Positions 52,131-60,978 of a DNA stretch of 64,000 nucleotides are shown here, piece by piece (positions within the stretch are counted from its first letter, which is position 1; the number at the start of each line of letters is the position of its first letter). The notes under the pieces are model-generated. The model did no database searches. It saw only the letters and a program-made list of their open reading frames with translations, and was not told where the DNA came from. The stretch is from Streptacidiphilus melanogenes. Lineage in GTDB: Bacteria; Actinomycetota; Actinomycetes; Streptomycetales; Streptomycetaceae. The stretch lies in assembly GCF_000787835.1 (NCBI RefSeq), contig NZ_BBPP01000004.1, forward strand, positions 19,428-83,427, in the 5' to 3' direction. Made by a program: the position numbers and the translations under genes.

Positions 52131-52958
52131 ATGACGGTTCGCATCGCCACCTGGAACATCAACTCCGTGAACGCCCGGCTGGAGAAGCTGCTGGAGTGGC
52201 TTCGCTCGGCGCAGCCGGACGTCGTCTGCCTGCAGGAGCTGAAGACCACCTCGGACGCGTTCCCCTTCGAGGCCGTCCGGGAGCTGGGCTACGAGACCGC
52301 CGCGCACGGCACCGGCCGGTGGAACGGCGTGGCGATCCTGTCCAAGCTCGGCCTGGAGGACGTGGTCCGCGATCTGCCGGGCCAGCCCGGGTATCTCGAC
52401 CCGGCCGTCGCGGGCGAGGAGACCCTGCTGCCGGCCGAGCCGGAGATCGAGCCGCGCGCCGTCGCGGCGACGTGCGGGCCGGTGCGGGTCTGGTCCGTGT
52501 ACGTGCCCAACGGGCGCGAGGTCGCCCACGCGCACTACGCCTACAAGCTGCAGTGGCTCTCGACGCTGCGGGACGCGGTGGCCGCCGACGCGGCCGGCGA
52601 GCGGCCGTTCGCCGTCCTCGGCGACTTCAACATCGCGCCCACGGACACGGACGTCTGGGACATCGCCAAGTTCGACGGCGCCACGCACGTGACGGCGGCC
52701 GAGCGCGCGGCGCTCGCGGACCTGCAGGCGGCGGGTCTCGCGGACGTCTTCCCGCGCCCGCTCAAGTACGACCACCCGTACACCTACTGGGACTACCGCC
52801 AGCTCAGCTTCCCGAAGAACTACGGCATGCGGATCGACCTCGTCTACGGCAACAAGCCGTTCACCGAGGCCGTCTCCGACTCCTACGTGGACCGCGAGGC
52901 CCGCAAGGGCAAGGGCACCTCGGACCACGCCCCGGTCGTGGTCGACCTGGCGCTCTGA
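52131..52958 (+). CDS. xth: Exodeoxyribonuclease III (AP endonuclease family)
   Basis: A 275-residue Mg2+-dependent nuclease: MTVRIATWNINSVNAR, DVVCLQELKT (Glu metal ligand), VYVPNGREV, VLGDFNIAP (Asp-Asn) and the C-terminal SDHAPV histidine. It repairs abasic sites and trims 3' ends of DNA. ATG directly follows GGTTGGGGCGC. Its last 76 bp overlap the convergent YhhN-like gene. Confidence 0.93.
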   Translation: MTVRIATWNINSVNARLEKLLEWLRSAQPDVVCLQELKTTSDAFPFEAVRELGYETAAHGTGRWNGVAILSKLGLEDVVRDLPGQPGYLDPAVAGEETLLPAEPEIEPRAVAATCGPVRVWSVYVPNGREVAHAHYAYKLQWLSTLRDAVAADAAGERPFAVLGDFNIAPTDTDVWDIAKFDGATHVTAAERAALADLQAAGLADVFPRPLKYDHPYTYWDYRQLSFPKNYGMRIDLVYGNKPFTEAVSDSYVDREARKGKGTSDHAPVVVDLAL

Positions 52959-53616
52959 CCTGAGGCGTCGGCGGCTCCCGTCGCCAGCAGGTACTGGCCG
53001 GCCAGATAGGTCAGCATGATCCAGAAGTCGGCGGCGGGCAGCTGCGGCCAGTGGGCGAGGCCCGTGGCGATCAGCGAGTCCGAGAGCAGGAAGAGTGCGC
53101 CGCCCAGCGCCTTGCGGGGGAGTCCCGTGGGCGGGCCCGACGCCAGGGAGGTGGCGGCGGTGCCGGCCAGCAGCAGGCTGTAGCAGGCGACGGGGATCCG
53201 CAGCCCGGCCGGGAGGTCCGGCCAGAGCAGGGTGATCAGCGCCGCCCAGACGACGGCGTACCCGCCGAGCGCGAACCGGGCCCGGCGGGTGAGCGGCCGC
53301 AGCGCGCCGCCGCGTGTGAACAGCGTGATGTAGCAGACGTGCGCGGCGGCGAAGCCGCCCATCCCGACGAGGAACCAGGCGCCGCCGAAGAGCAGTGCGG
53401 TGTCCCCGACACAGGACGCGAGCAGAGCGCCGAACAGCAGCCCCGGCGCGCGGCGCGGCACGAAGGCGAGTGCGAGCGCGGGCATGAGCAGCGGCTTGAG
53501 CAGCGCCGTCGCCAGCGGCAGGCCGACGAGGGTCAGCGCGAGGTAGACGCCGGACAGGACCAGATAGCCCGTGAGCCGGCGGTTCGGGGCGGGGGCGGGG
53601 GCAGGGGCCGCCGGGG

Positions 53617-53620
<4 letters not shown>
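52883..53620 (-). CDS. YhhN/TMEM86-family lysoplasmalogenase-like membrane protein
   Basis: A 245-residue protein with about eight hydrophobic helices; LLKPLLMPALALAFV, GALLASCVGDTALLFGG and GGALFLLSDSLIATG match the YhhN/TMEM86 family, which cleaves the vinyl-ether bond of lysoplasmalogens in animals. GTG start overlaps the sterol-desaturase-like stop (GTGA), so the two are cotranscribed. The hydrophilic 25-residue C-terminus is encoded antisense to the exonuclease gene and may be dispensable. Confidence 0.87.
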
Positions 53621-54498
<878 letters not shown>

Positions 54499-54528
54499 GG
54501 CCCGCAGCGTAGGCGCGCGCGCCCGCGC

Positions 54529-54558
54529 TGACTAGAGGTCGTTACCGGGAAGTAGTCA
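54529..54558. promoter_or_regulatory. Inverted repeat TGACTA...TAGTCA upstream of the desaturase-like gene
   Basis: Perfect 6-bp arms (54529-54534 and 54553-54558) separated by 18 bp, between the desaturase-like start and the stop of the secreted-protein gene. Candidate operator or promoter element; no factor identified. Confidence 0.3.
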
Positions 54559-54566
54559 CACGTCGG

Positions 54567-55355
54567 TCAGAGGGTGGCGCACTGGCCCAGCTTGAGGCCC
54601 TTCACCATGTTCGGGGCTCCGCCGGAGTCGCCGACCTGGGCGGCCGGCTTGTTGAGGTAGCAGCCGAGGTCGCCCCTGACGGTGTTGGTGACGACCTCGT
54701 TGCCGTCCGGGTCGAGGGTCCTGTCGTCGAGGACCAGGATGTTGGTGCCGACGTGGTTGCGGATCACGCCCATCCAGCAGGACCGCAGGTGGGCGGTGGT
54801 GATGTAGCCGCCGACGGTGTTGTCCTCGAAGTCGTCGTAGGCGGGGGTGCCGGTGCCCAGATTGGGGATGTTCGCGAGCTGCTTCGACGGCGCGCAGGTG
54901 AGGCCCGGGCCGTCGGCCACCGTGGTGATGTCGCCGTTGACCTTGTCGGCGTGCAGGATCACCGCGGTCGCACGGTCGCTGTTGATGTTGCCGCCCACCT
55001 CGTCCTTGGTGGGCGTCGCGCAGTTCGTCTCCGCGTTGCAGCCGAGGCCGAGCACGGCCCCGGGGCCGACCTGGACGTTCCCCTTGACGTGCACGTGGGC
55101 GGTGGTGACGGCGTTGAGCGTCGAGCCCGCGCGGACGTAGAGCTGGGTCTCCACCGTGACCTTCGCGCCGTCAGGGATGGTGCAGTCGCCGTGGACCACG
55201 AGCTCGTAGTAGTCGCCGGAGGCGATGTCGCCTCCGTGGCAGACCACGGTGGTGGCGCCGCGCGGGGCGGCGTGGGCGGCGGGGGCGCCCGCGAACGCGA
55301 GGGCGGACACGGCGGTGAGGGCCACGGGGGCCGACCGAAGGAAGGTACGGAACAA
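54567..55355 (-). CDS. Secreted protein of unknown function, cysteine-containing
   Basis: A 262-residue exported protein: Ala-rich signal helix (about 8-28) with AHAA cleavage, then a mature part rich in Gly, Thr, Asn and Val and six or more cysteines. The repeating pattern of short beta-strand-like segments (GDCTIPDGAKVTVETQLYV, GNVQVGPGAVLGLGCN) suggests a beta-helix or beta-solenoid. No catalytic motif is visible. I do not recognise a family. Confidence 0.7.
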   Translation of the reverse strand: MFRTFLRSAPVALTAVSALAFAGAPAAHAAPRGATTVVCHGGDIASGDYYELVVHGDCTIPDGAKVTVETQLYVRAGSTLNAVTTAHVHVKGNVQVGPGAVLGLGCNAETNCATPTKDEVGGNINSDRATAVILHADKVNGDITTVADGPGLTCAPSKQLANIPNLGTGTPAYDDFEDNTVGGYITTAHLRSCWMGVIRNHVGTNILVLDDRTLDPDGNEVVTNTVRGDLGCYLNKPAAQVGDSGGAPNMVKGLKLGQCATL

Positions 55356-55540
55356 CGTCGTTCTCCTCGAAGAGCCCCCCTGACTGGCTGACGCTGGTCA
55401 CGCTAGGCGGGGTCCAGGGGCCTCGCCACGCAGTCGGCGGCTGAAGTGACGGCCTGTGACCTGGGCGGGCCGGTCGCCACCGGCCGCGCACCCCCGGTTT
55501 CACCCGGACGGCGCGCGGCCGGTCGCGCCTTGTCGCAGCC

Positions 55541-56794
55541 TCACCAGACCCGGACCGACGAGCCCTTCGCGAAGACCGGACTGGTCGCCCCGGGCGGGGC
55601 CGCCTCCAGCGGTCGGTTGACCTCCTCGACCAGCGGGCCGGCCTTCGCCGCGACGGCGTCCAGCGCGTCGAGGTCGAACCCGTACACGCGCGCCGCGTTG
55701 CCGCCGACCATCGCGGCCACCTCCGCGTAGGGGACTCCGGCGAAGGAGGTCCGCAGCGCCTCGGTGGTGTACGGATAGGTGCCCTCGTCGTGCGGGAAGT
55801 CACTGCCCCACATGATCTTGTCGAGGCCGATCCGGTCGCGCAGCGGCACCTCGTGCGCGCGCATGAAGCTCGCGCCGACGTAGCAGTTGCGCTCCCATGC
55901 CGCACGCGGCCCGTCGCCCATCAGCTCCGCCAGCCCCGCGCCGAACTTCGACTCCGCCGTCACCGCCCGCGTCGCCGCGCCGACCAGGCGCTGGTGGTAG
56001 TAGTCCAGCATGTCCAGAACGCCCGGGATCCAGCCGGAGCCCTGCTCGGTGAGGACCAGCTTCAGCCCGGGGTGGCGGTGGAAGACCCCCGCGAAGGCCA
56101 GGTGCCACAGGGCCCGGTGGGAGAACCACGTCGTCTCCACCATGAACACCGCCCGCGCGGCCGGCTCCTCGCCGAGCTGCGGGCTCGCCGAGCCCGCGTG
56201 GTGGTTGACCGGCACGCCCAGCTCCGCGCAGACCGCCCACAGCGGCTCGTAGACGCTCGACCACAGCTCCGGCACCGGCGACCCGGGCGGCACGCCCGGC
56301 AGCACCAGACCCCCCGTCAGCCCGGCGGCGTGGCAGTGCCGGACCTCGGCGACGGCGGCGCCCACGTCGTTCAGCAGCACCTGGAACGTCCCGGCCCGAC
56401 GGCCGGGCGCCTTGGCGCAGAAGTCCGCCATCCAGCGGTTGTGCGCCTGCAGTCCCGCCCAGCGCAGCTCGAACTCCGCCGCCGTCGGCTGCGTGGCGCT
56501 CAGCGACGCGCTGGGGAAGAACGGCGGCACGGTGTTGGGGAAGACGACCTCGGCGACGATGCCGTCCTGCTCCAGCTCGGCCCGGCGCCGGTCGGAGTCC
56601 CAGTTACGGGCGGCCTCCGGCGCCATCAGGTCGGTGAACGGGTTGACGTAGGAGGCGGCCCAGGCGTCGAACGCCTCGTGGTGACGGGCGGCCAGATAGG
56701 GCCGGTACTCGAGCAGGTCCGCGCCCGCGTGGCAGTCGGCGGAGATCACGGTGTAGCGCTCGGGCCGCTCGGGCCGCTCGCTGGGGCGGGTCAC
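55541..56794 (-). CDS. Amidohydrolase-superfamily protein (amidohydrolase_2), second
   Basis: A 417-residue metal-dependent hydrolase/decarboxylase-like protein: VISADCHAGADLLEYRPYL at the N-terminus, PVNHHAGSAS and MWGSDFPHDEGTYPY near the end, as in gamma-resorcylate/ACMSD-like amidohydrolases. GTG start overlaps the stop of its paralogue (GTGA). The two are about equal in length and share domain order, so they came from a duplication and probably work together or on related substrates. Confidence 0.88.
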   Translation of the reverse strand: MTRPSERPERPERYTVISADCHAGADLLEYRPYLAARHHEAFDAWAASYVNPFTDLMAPEAARNWDSDRRRAELEQDGIVAEVVFPNTVPPFFPSASLSATQPTAAEFELRWAGLQAHNRWMADFCAKAPGRRAGTFQVLLNDVGAAVAEVRHCHAAGLTGGLVLPGVPPGSPVPELWSSVYEPLWAVCAELGVPVNHHAGSASPQLGEEPAARAVFMVETTWFSHRALWHLAFAGVFHRHPGLKLVLTEQGSGWIPGVLDMLDYYHQRLVGAATRAVTAESKFGAGLAELMGDGPRAAWERNCYVGASFMRAHEVPLRDRIGLDKIMWGSDFPHDEGTYPYTTEALRTSFAGVPYAEVAAMVGGNAARVYGFDLDALDAVAAKAGPLVEEVNRPLEAAPPGATSPVFAKGSSVRVW

Positions 56795-58101
56795 AGCGTC
56801 GTCCCTTCCGTCGGCGCGGCGGTCCCGATGTACGGGAAGTCGTGGCCGGTCAGCCAGTGCCGCCCCACCGCCTTCGCGGGCGCCCACGCCGCCTCGACCG
56901 CCGCCTGGTCCTGCGGCTGCCCGAGATCGGCCGGACGCGGCCCGATCCGTTCGGCGATCGGCGCGAGCTTCCCGGTGTCGAACCCGAAGACCTCCGCGCA
57001 GTTGAGGCCGAGCATCCGCCGGGTCTCCCCGATCGGGATGTCGCGGAAGGTGGTCGCCATCCACTGGCGGGTGGCGGGCCAGGTGCCCTCGGGGTGGGGG
57101 TAGTCGCTGCCCCAGCAGATGGTGCCGACGCCGATCTCGTAGCGGTGGGCGAGCTCGCGGCGCTTGGTGTTGGTGGCCGCGATGAAGCAGTTGCGGTCCA
57201 CGTACGAGCTGGGCGGCATCGTCAGCTCGCTGAACGGCGAGAGCTTCTTGCCGCCGTGCGCGCCGAGGTAGAGCCGGTCCATGAACCACAGCAGGTTCGG
57301 CAGCCACCAGCACCCGGATTCGGCGACGCCGAACCGCAGCCCGGGGAAGCGCTCGAACACCCCGGACCAGAGCAGGAACCACAGCGGCCGGGCCGGCCAG
57401 AACGTCACCTCGGTGACGTAGATACCGAGGTGGTCCCCGTACTCGTGTCGCGGCGCCGCACCGGAGTGCGTGACGACCGGCATCCGCAGCTCCTCGCACA
57501 CGGCCCACACCGGGTCGTAGCGGCGGTCGTGGTAGGGCGCCTTGTCCACCCACATCGACGGGATCATCACCGCCCCGAGCCCGTCCGCGTGCGCGCGCCG
57601 CACCTCGGCGACGACGAGCTCCGGCTCCGCCGTGATCGGCAGCAGGGCGACGCCACAGCGTCGCTCCGGGCTCCCGCCGGCGCGGATGAAGTCCGCGAGC
57701 CACCGGTTGTGCGCGCGGGCGCCCGCCATCCCGAGCACGGGATCCTGATCCCCGCTCAGCCCGAGGCCGACGCCGAACGGCGCGGCGGTGCGGGAGTCGA
57801 CGGCGTCGGCGTCCGGGAACACCACCTCGGCGGCGACGCCGTCCCCGTCCAGCTCCTTGTCGCGCTGGGCGGCGTCCCACCCACCGCGCAGGCCCTCCTC
57901 GTGGTCCTCGAACCACTTCTGCGCGAACGCTTCGTTCCGGACGCCGAGCCGGGTCGCCTCCTGCCGCCGCGCTTCGGCCTGCGCCAGGAACGCGTCGAAC
58001 GCGCGGTGGTGTGCGGCCTCCAGGTACGGGCGGTACTCCTCGGTCGGGAGACCGGCGTGGCAGTCGGAGGAGATGACGAGATAGGGATCTTCGTAGGACA
58101 T
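56791..58101 (-). CDS. Amidohydrolase-superfamily protein (amidohydrolase_2), first
   Basis: A 436-residue protein with VISSDCHAGLPTEEYRPYL, PVVTHSGAA and CWGSDYPHPEGTWP, the metal and catalytic positions of the ACMSD/amidohydrolase_2 group. Start ATG at 58101 gives 9-nt spacing to GGGGAG; ATG at 58107 is too close. It is separated from the SDR gene by 143 bp containing two inverted copies of a repeat, so the operon may be interrupted there. Confidence 0.88.
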   Translation of the reverse strand: MSYEDPYLVISSDCHAGLPTEEYRPYLEAAHHRAFDAFLAQAEARRQEATRLGVRNEAFAQKWFEDHEEGLRGGWDAAQRDKELDGDGVAAEVVFPDADAVDSRTAAPFGVGLGLSGDQDPVLGMAGARAHNRWLADFIRAGGSPERRCGVALLPITAEPELVVAEVRRAHADGLGAVMIPSMWVDKAPYHDRRYDPVWAVCEELRMPVVTHSGAAPRHEYGDHLGIYVTEVTFWPARPLWFLLWSGVFERFPGLRFGVAESGCWWLPNLLWFMDRLYLGAHGGKKLSPFSELTMPPSSYVDRNCFIAATNTKRRELAHRYEIGVGTICWGSDYPHPEGTWPATRQWMATTFRDIPIGETRRMLGLNCAEVFGFDTGKLAPIAERIGPRPADLGQPQDQAAVEAAWAPAKAVGRHWLTGHDFPYIGTAAPTEGTTL

Positions 58102-58133
58102 GATCATTTTCTCCCCTCGGAAGTTGCACGGTC

Positions 58134-58238
58134 CAGGGGCGCGGGGACCTGCGCGACAAGCCACCCGGCAGCTGAGTCCCCGAGCGCGCAGGGCCATCCG
58201 CACGCCAGTGGTTGATCGCGCGGTTCCCCGCGCCCCTG
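58134..58238. repeat. Two inverted copies of a Streptomyces-type intergenic repeat
   Basis: A 31-bp unit beginning CAGGGGCGCGGGGACCTGCG lies at 58134-58164, and a diverged copy lies on the opposite strand at 58208-58238 (its reverse complement begins CAGGGGCGCGGGGAACCGCG). Similar GGGGCGCGGGGAACTGCGCGA units recur in intergenic regions of many Streptomyces genomes (from memory). The pair can form a long hairpin between the SDR and amidohydrolase genes and may act as a terminator or processing site. Confidence 0.7.
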
Positions 58239-58244
58239 ACGGGG

Positions 58245-59132
58245 CTACTCGTCGAGAACGAACCGTTCGAGGTAGCCCGGGTTTTCCCGGCTGAGCATGG
58301 ACTGCGACCGCGCCCGGATCTGACGGTCGCTGTGCTCGCTCGGTGGCAGCAGCCAGAAGCGGTCGGCGCGGATCCCCTCGGCGACGAAGTCCGCGACCTC
58401 CTCCACCGGGGTGAAGTGGACCTCGTGGCCGGAGGCCTCCATCGCCGCCTCCCACTGGGCCAGCGAGCGGTACGGCGTGCGCCGTGGCCGCTGCTTCGCG
58501 AAGCGTTCGGGGCGGTTGCGGTGCGACTCCCACAGGCCGGTGCGGAGCATGTGGGGGCCGGGGAAGAGGACCGACGCGCCGATCGGCGCGTCCTCGGCGC
58601 GCAGGTGGGCGTAGAGGGACTCGGTCATGGTGACCACCGCGGCCTTGGTGACCGCGTACACGGATGCCGTGGGCAGCGGGGCGATGCCGCCGTCGCCGGA
58701 GGAGGTGTTGACGACGTGTCCGGGCTCGCCTCCCGCCAGCATGCGCGGCAGGAAGGCCTGGACGCCGTGGAAGACGCCCCAGACGTTGACGGCGAACGCC
58801 CACTTCCAGTCATTGGGCTCGTGCTCCCACATCCGGCCCTCGGCGCCGGAGCCGACGCCCGCGTTGTTGCACAGCACGTGGACGGCGCCGTACGCGCGGT
58901 ATGCCGCCTCGGCCAGCGCCTCGACGCTGTCGCGCTCGGAGACGTCCGTCAGTTGCCCGACGGCTTCCGCGCCCTGCTCGCGCAGTCCGGCGACGGCCTT
59001 GTCGAGCGCGGCCTCCTCGACGTCCGCGACGACGACCCGCAGGCCGTCCGCCGCGAAGCGGCGGGCCATCGCGAGGCCGATGCCGCTCGCGCCGCCGGTG
59101 ACGACGGCGACCTGTCCCTGTGTCAGTTCCAC
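58245..59132 (-). CDS. SDR-family oxidoreductase of the catabolic cluster
   Basis: A 295-residue SDR: VAVVTGGASGIG near residues 8-19, NNAGVGSG, and the YAVTK catalytic pair. GTG at 59132 is preferred over 59138 because GGAGG then has 7-nt spacing; both overlap or nearly overlap the decarboxylase-like stop. The C-terminal half (EVHFTPVEEVADFVAEGI) is typical of SDRs near acetoacetate-decarboxylase-like genes. Likely oxidises or reduces an intermediate of the same pathway. Confidence 0.88.
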   Translation of the reverse strand: MELTQGQVAVVTGGASGIGLAMARRFAADGLRVVVADVEEAALDKAVAGLREQGAEAVGQLTDVSERDSVEALAEAAYRAYGAVHVLCNNAGVGSGAEGRMWEHEPNDWKWAFAVNVWGVFHGVQAFLPRMLAGGEPGHVVNTSSGDGGIAPLPTASVYAVTKAAVVTMTESLYAHLRAEDAPIGASVLFPGPHMLRTGLWESHRNRPERFAKQRPRRTPYRSLAQWEAAMEASGHEVHFTPVEEVADFVAEGIRADRFWLLPPSEHSDRQIRARSQSMLSRENPGYLERFVLDE

Positions 59133-59134
59133 GC

Positions 59135-59935
59135 TCACCCCTCCTGCGGCGGCGTGACGGAGTCGAGGACCTGCGCCGCGTCGTCGTAGCGCTGGTGCAC
59201 GAACGGGAGCAGCGCCTGCGCGCTGACCCGTTCGACGACGCGGCCGCGCTGGTCGGAGGTCTTCTCGCCGACGGTGATCTCCAGCAGCCGCCGTACCGGC
59301 AGGTCCGCGACCGGGTCGAACGCGGACTCGCGCAGGATCACCTCGCCTGTCACGGCCTCCAGTCGGCGCACCCGCTCGACGCGGGTGCAGTGCACGAGGA
59401 CCGGGTCGAGGTCGAAGCCCTCGCCGTCGACGGCGGGGAGGAACTTGAAGTAGAAGTCGACCTTCTCGGCAGGCCCGGGCACCGGCAGCTCGCCGGAGAC
59501 ACGGCCCCGCACCTCGACGAAGTCGACGCCGTGCCGGCCGAGGCGGGCGGTGACCGTGTCGCCGTCCCGGGCGACGGACACCTCGCCGAGCTTCTTCGGC
59601 TCGCCGAAGACCTCCCGGCCGCCGATCAGCGCGCGCTCGGTGGTCATCGGCATGACCAGCGGATACCAGCCGCTCTGCGCGCCGTGCTGGGCGGCGACGG
59701 CAAAGGAGCCCGCGCCCAGCGGGCTTCCGAAGATGTCGACCTGACTGATGTTCACCCGCACCAGAGGCCGCTCGCCCGGCTTGAGCGGTGCGGGCAGCAC
59801 CTGGGCGACGGCGTCCGGATCGCTCTCCCAGACCGCCACCACCCCGGTGGACCAGATGTCCGGCAGGACCGAACGGGCCTGCTTCGCCGCGCTGATCTCC
59901 TCCTCGGTGCGCGGACCGTAACGTACGCGTGCCAT
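59135..59935 (-). CDS. Acetoacetate decarboxylase-family protein
   Basis: A 266-residue ADC-fold protein. The Schiff-base lysine pair is Lys114/Lys115 in GEPKKLG, and the fold markers VNISQVDIFG, YPLVMPMTTERALIGGREVFG and FYFKFLPAVDGEGFD are present. ADC-family members decarboxylate acetoacetate or act as aldolase-dehydratases or hydratases; this one belongs to a cluster with an SDR and two amidohydrolases, so a ring-fission or beta-keto acid intermediate is plausible. First gene of that set; an operator-like repeat lies 42 bp upstream. Confidence 0.88.
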   Translation of the reverse strand: MARVRYGPRTEEEISAAKQARSVLPDIWSTGVVAVWESDPDAVAQVLPAPLKPGERPLVRVNISQVDIFGSPLGAGSFAVAAQHGAQSGWYPLVMPMTTERALIGGREVFGEPKKLGEVSVARDGDTVTARLGRHGVDFVEVRGRVSGELPVPGPAEKVDFYFKFLPAVDGEGFDLDPVLVHCTRVERVRRLEAVTGEVILRESAFDPVADLPVRRLLEITVGEKTSDQRGRVVERVSAQALLPFVHQRYDDAAQVLDSVTPPQEG

Positions 59936-59976
59936 GGCGGTGCCGTCCCTTCGTTGGCGGATGCCGGTCGTTCTCT

Positions 59977-59989
59977 GTAACGGTGTTAC
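59977..59989. promoter_or_regulatory. Inverted repeat GTAACGGTGTTAC ahead of the decarboxylase operon
   Basis: Perfect 5-bp arms GTAAC/GTTAC around GGT, 42 bp upstream of the decarboxylase-like start. A TetR-type operator is the likely reading. Confidence 0.4.
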
Positions 59990-60031
59990 TTACTCCGAAC
60001 GGCGCGAAGGGTGAAGACTCATGACGATGAT

Positions 60032-60955
60032 TCAGTTCATGAGCGCGGCCCGCTGGGTGGCCGCGATGCAGGCGAGGACAAGCAGGGCCGCGACCGGCGC
60101 CGCGGCCGGGATGTGCTCGTGGAGCAGGAGCGCCGCCCACAGCAGGTTGAGCAGCGGCTGGGCGAGCTGGATCTGCGCGGCGCGCTGGACGCCGATCAGG
60201 GCCATCCCCTGGTACCAGGGGATGTAGCTGACGAACTGCGAGACGCCCAGGAACAGGACCCCGGTCAGTGCCGTCGCGCTCACGTGGACCGGCTCCCCGG
60301 TGACGGCCGGGGTCGCCAGCGTCGCGGTGACGGGCAGGACGGCGACCAGCGCCCAGGCGATCACCTGCCATCCCGGCATCTCACGTGCCAGCCTGCCGCC
60401 CTCCGCGTAACCGGCCGAGCAGAGCAGCAGGGCGGCGAACAGGTAGAGGTCCGCTCCGCTGGGCGCGCCGCCGTGTTCGAGCAGGGTGAAGGCGACCACG
60501 GTCGCGGCGCCGGTGACGGCCGCGGCCCAGAAGGCGCGTGGCTGCCGGCTGCGGGTGCGCGCGGCAGCGTAGCAGGAGGTCGCGAGCGGCATCAGGCCGA
60601 TCACGACGGCTGAGTGCGCGGTGGTCGTCGTCCGCAGGGCGAGGGTCGTCAGCGTCGGGAAGCCGACCACGCAGCCGAGCCCGACCGTGGCCAGCCCGGC
60701 CCAGTGCCGCCGTTCGGGACGCGGCACCCGGAACAGCGCGAGGCAGACGGCGGCGATGACGGCGGCGAGCGCCCCGCGCAGACCGACGACGGACCACGGG
60801 CCGAAGCCGCGCAGGGACCACTCGGTGGCCGCGAAGGAGAGCGAGAACAGGCCGACCCCGGAGCCCGCCAGCAGCATGCCGTGACCGCCCCGGCCCGGTG
60901 CGGCGGTGCCGACCGCTACCGGTCGCGGAAGAGTAGCGCTATCGTGTGTCTTCAT
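60032..60955 (-). CDS. EamA/DMT-family transporter
   Basis: A 307-residue membrane protein with about ten helices in two EamA repeats (LRGFGPWSVVGLRGALAAV; YIPWYQGMALIGVQRAAQIQ). DMT permeases export amino acids or related metabolites. The start codon overlaps the divergent MocR start codon. That regulator probably controls it. Confidence 0.87.
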   Translation of the reverse strand: MKTHDSATLPRPVAVGTAAPGRGGHGMLLAGSGVGLFSLSFAATEWSLRGFGPWSVVGLRGALAAVIAAVCLALFRVPRPERRHWAGLATVGLGCVVGFPTLTTLALRTTTTAHSAVVIGLMPLATSCYAAARTRSRQPRAFWAAAVTGAATVVAFTLLEHGGAPSGADLYLFAALLLCSAGYAEGGRLAREMPGWQVIAWALVAVLPVTATLATPAVTGEPVHVSATALTGVLFLGVSQFVSYIPWYQGMALIGVQRAAQIQLAQPLLNLLWAALLLHEHIPAAAPVAALLVLACIAATQRAALMN

Positions 60956-60978
60956 GAATGACGGTAGCAGTGTCACTG
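60934..60978. promoter_or_regulatory. Divergent promoter with overlapping start codons
   Basis: The plus-strand ATG (60954-60956) and minus-strand ATG (60955-60953) share two bases. TATCGT (60940-60945) would be a -10 for a leaderless mocR transcript, and on the minus strand TACCGT (60966-60961) for the transporter. Palindromes TAGCGCTA (60934-60941) and CAGTGTCACTG (60968-60978) flank the starts and may be MocR sites. Confidence 0.45.
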
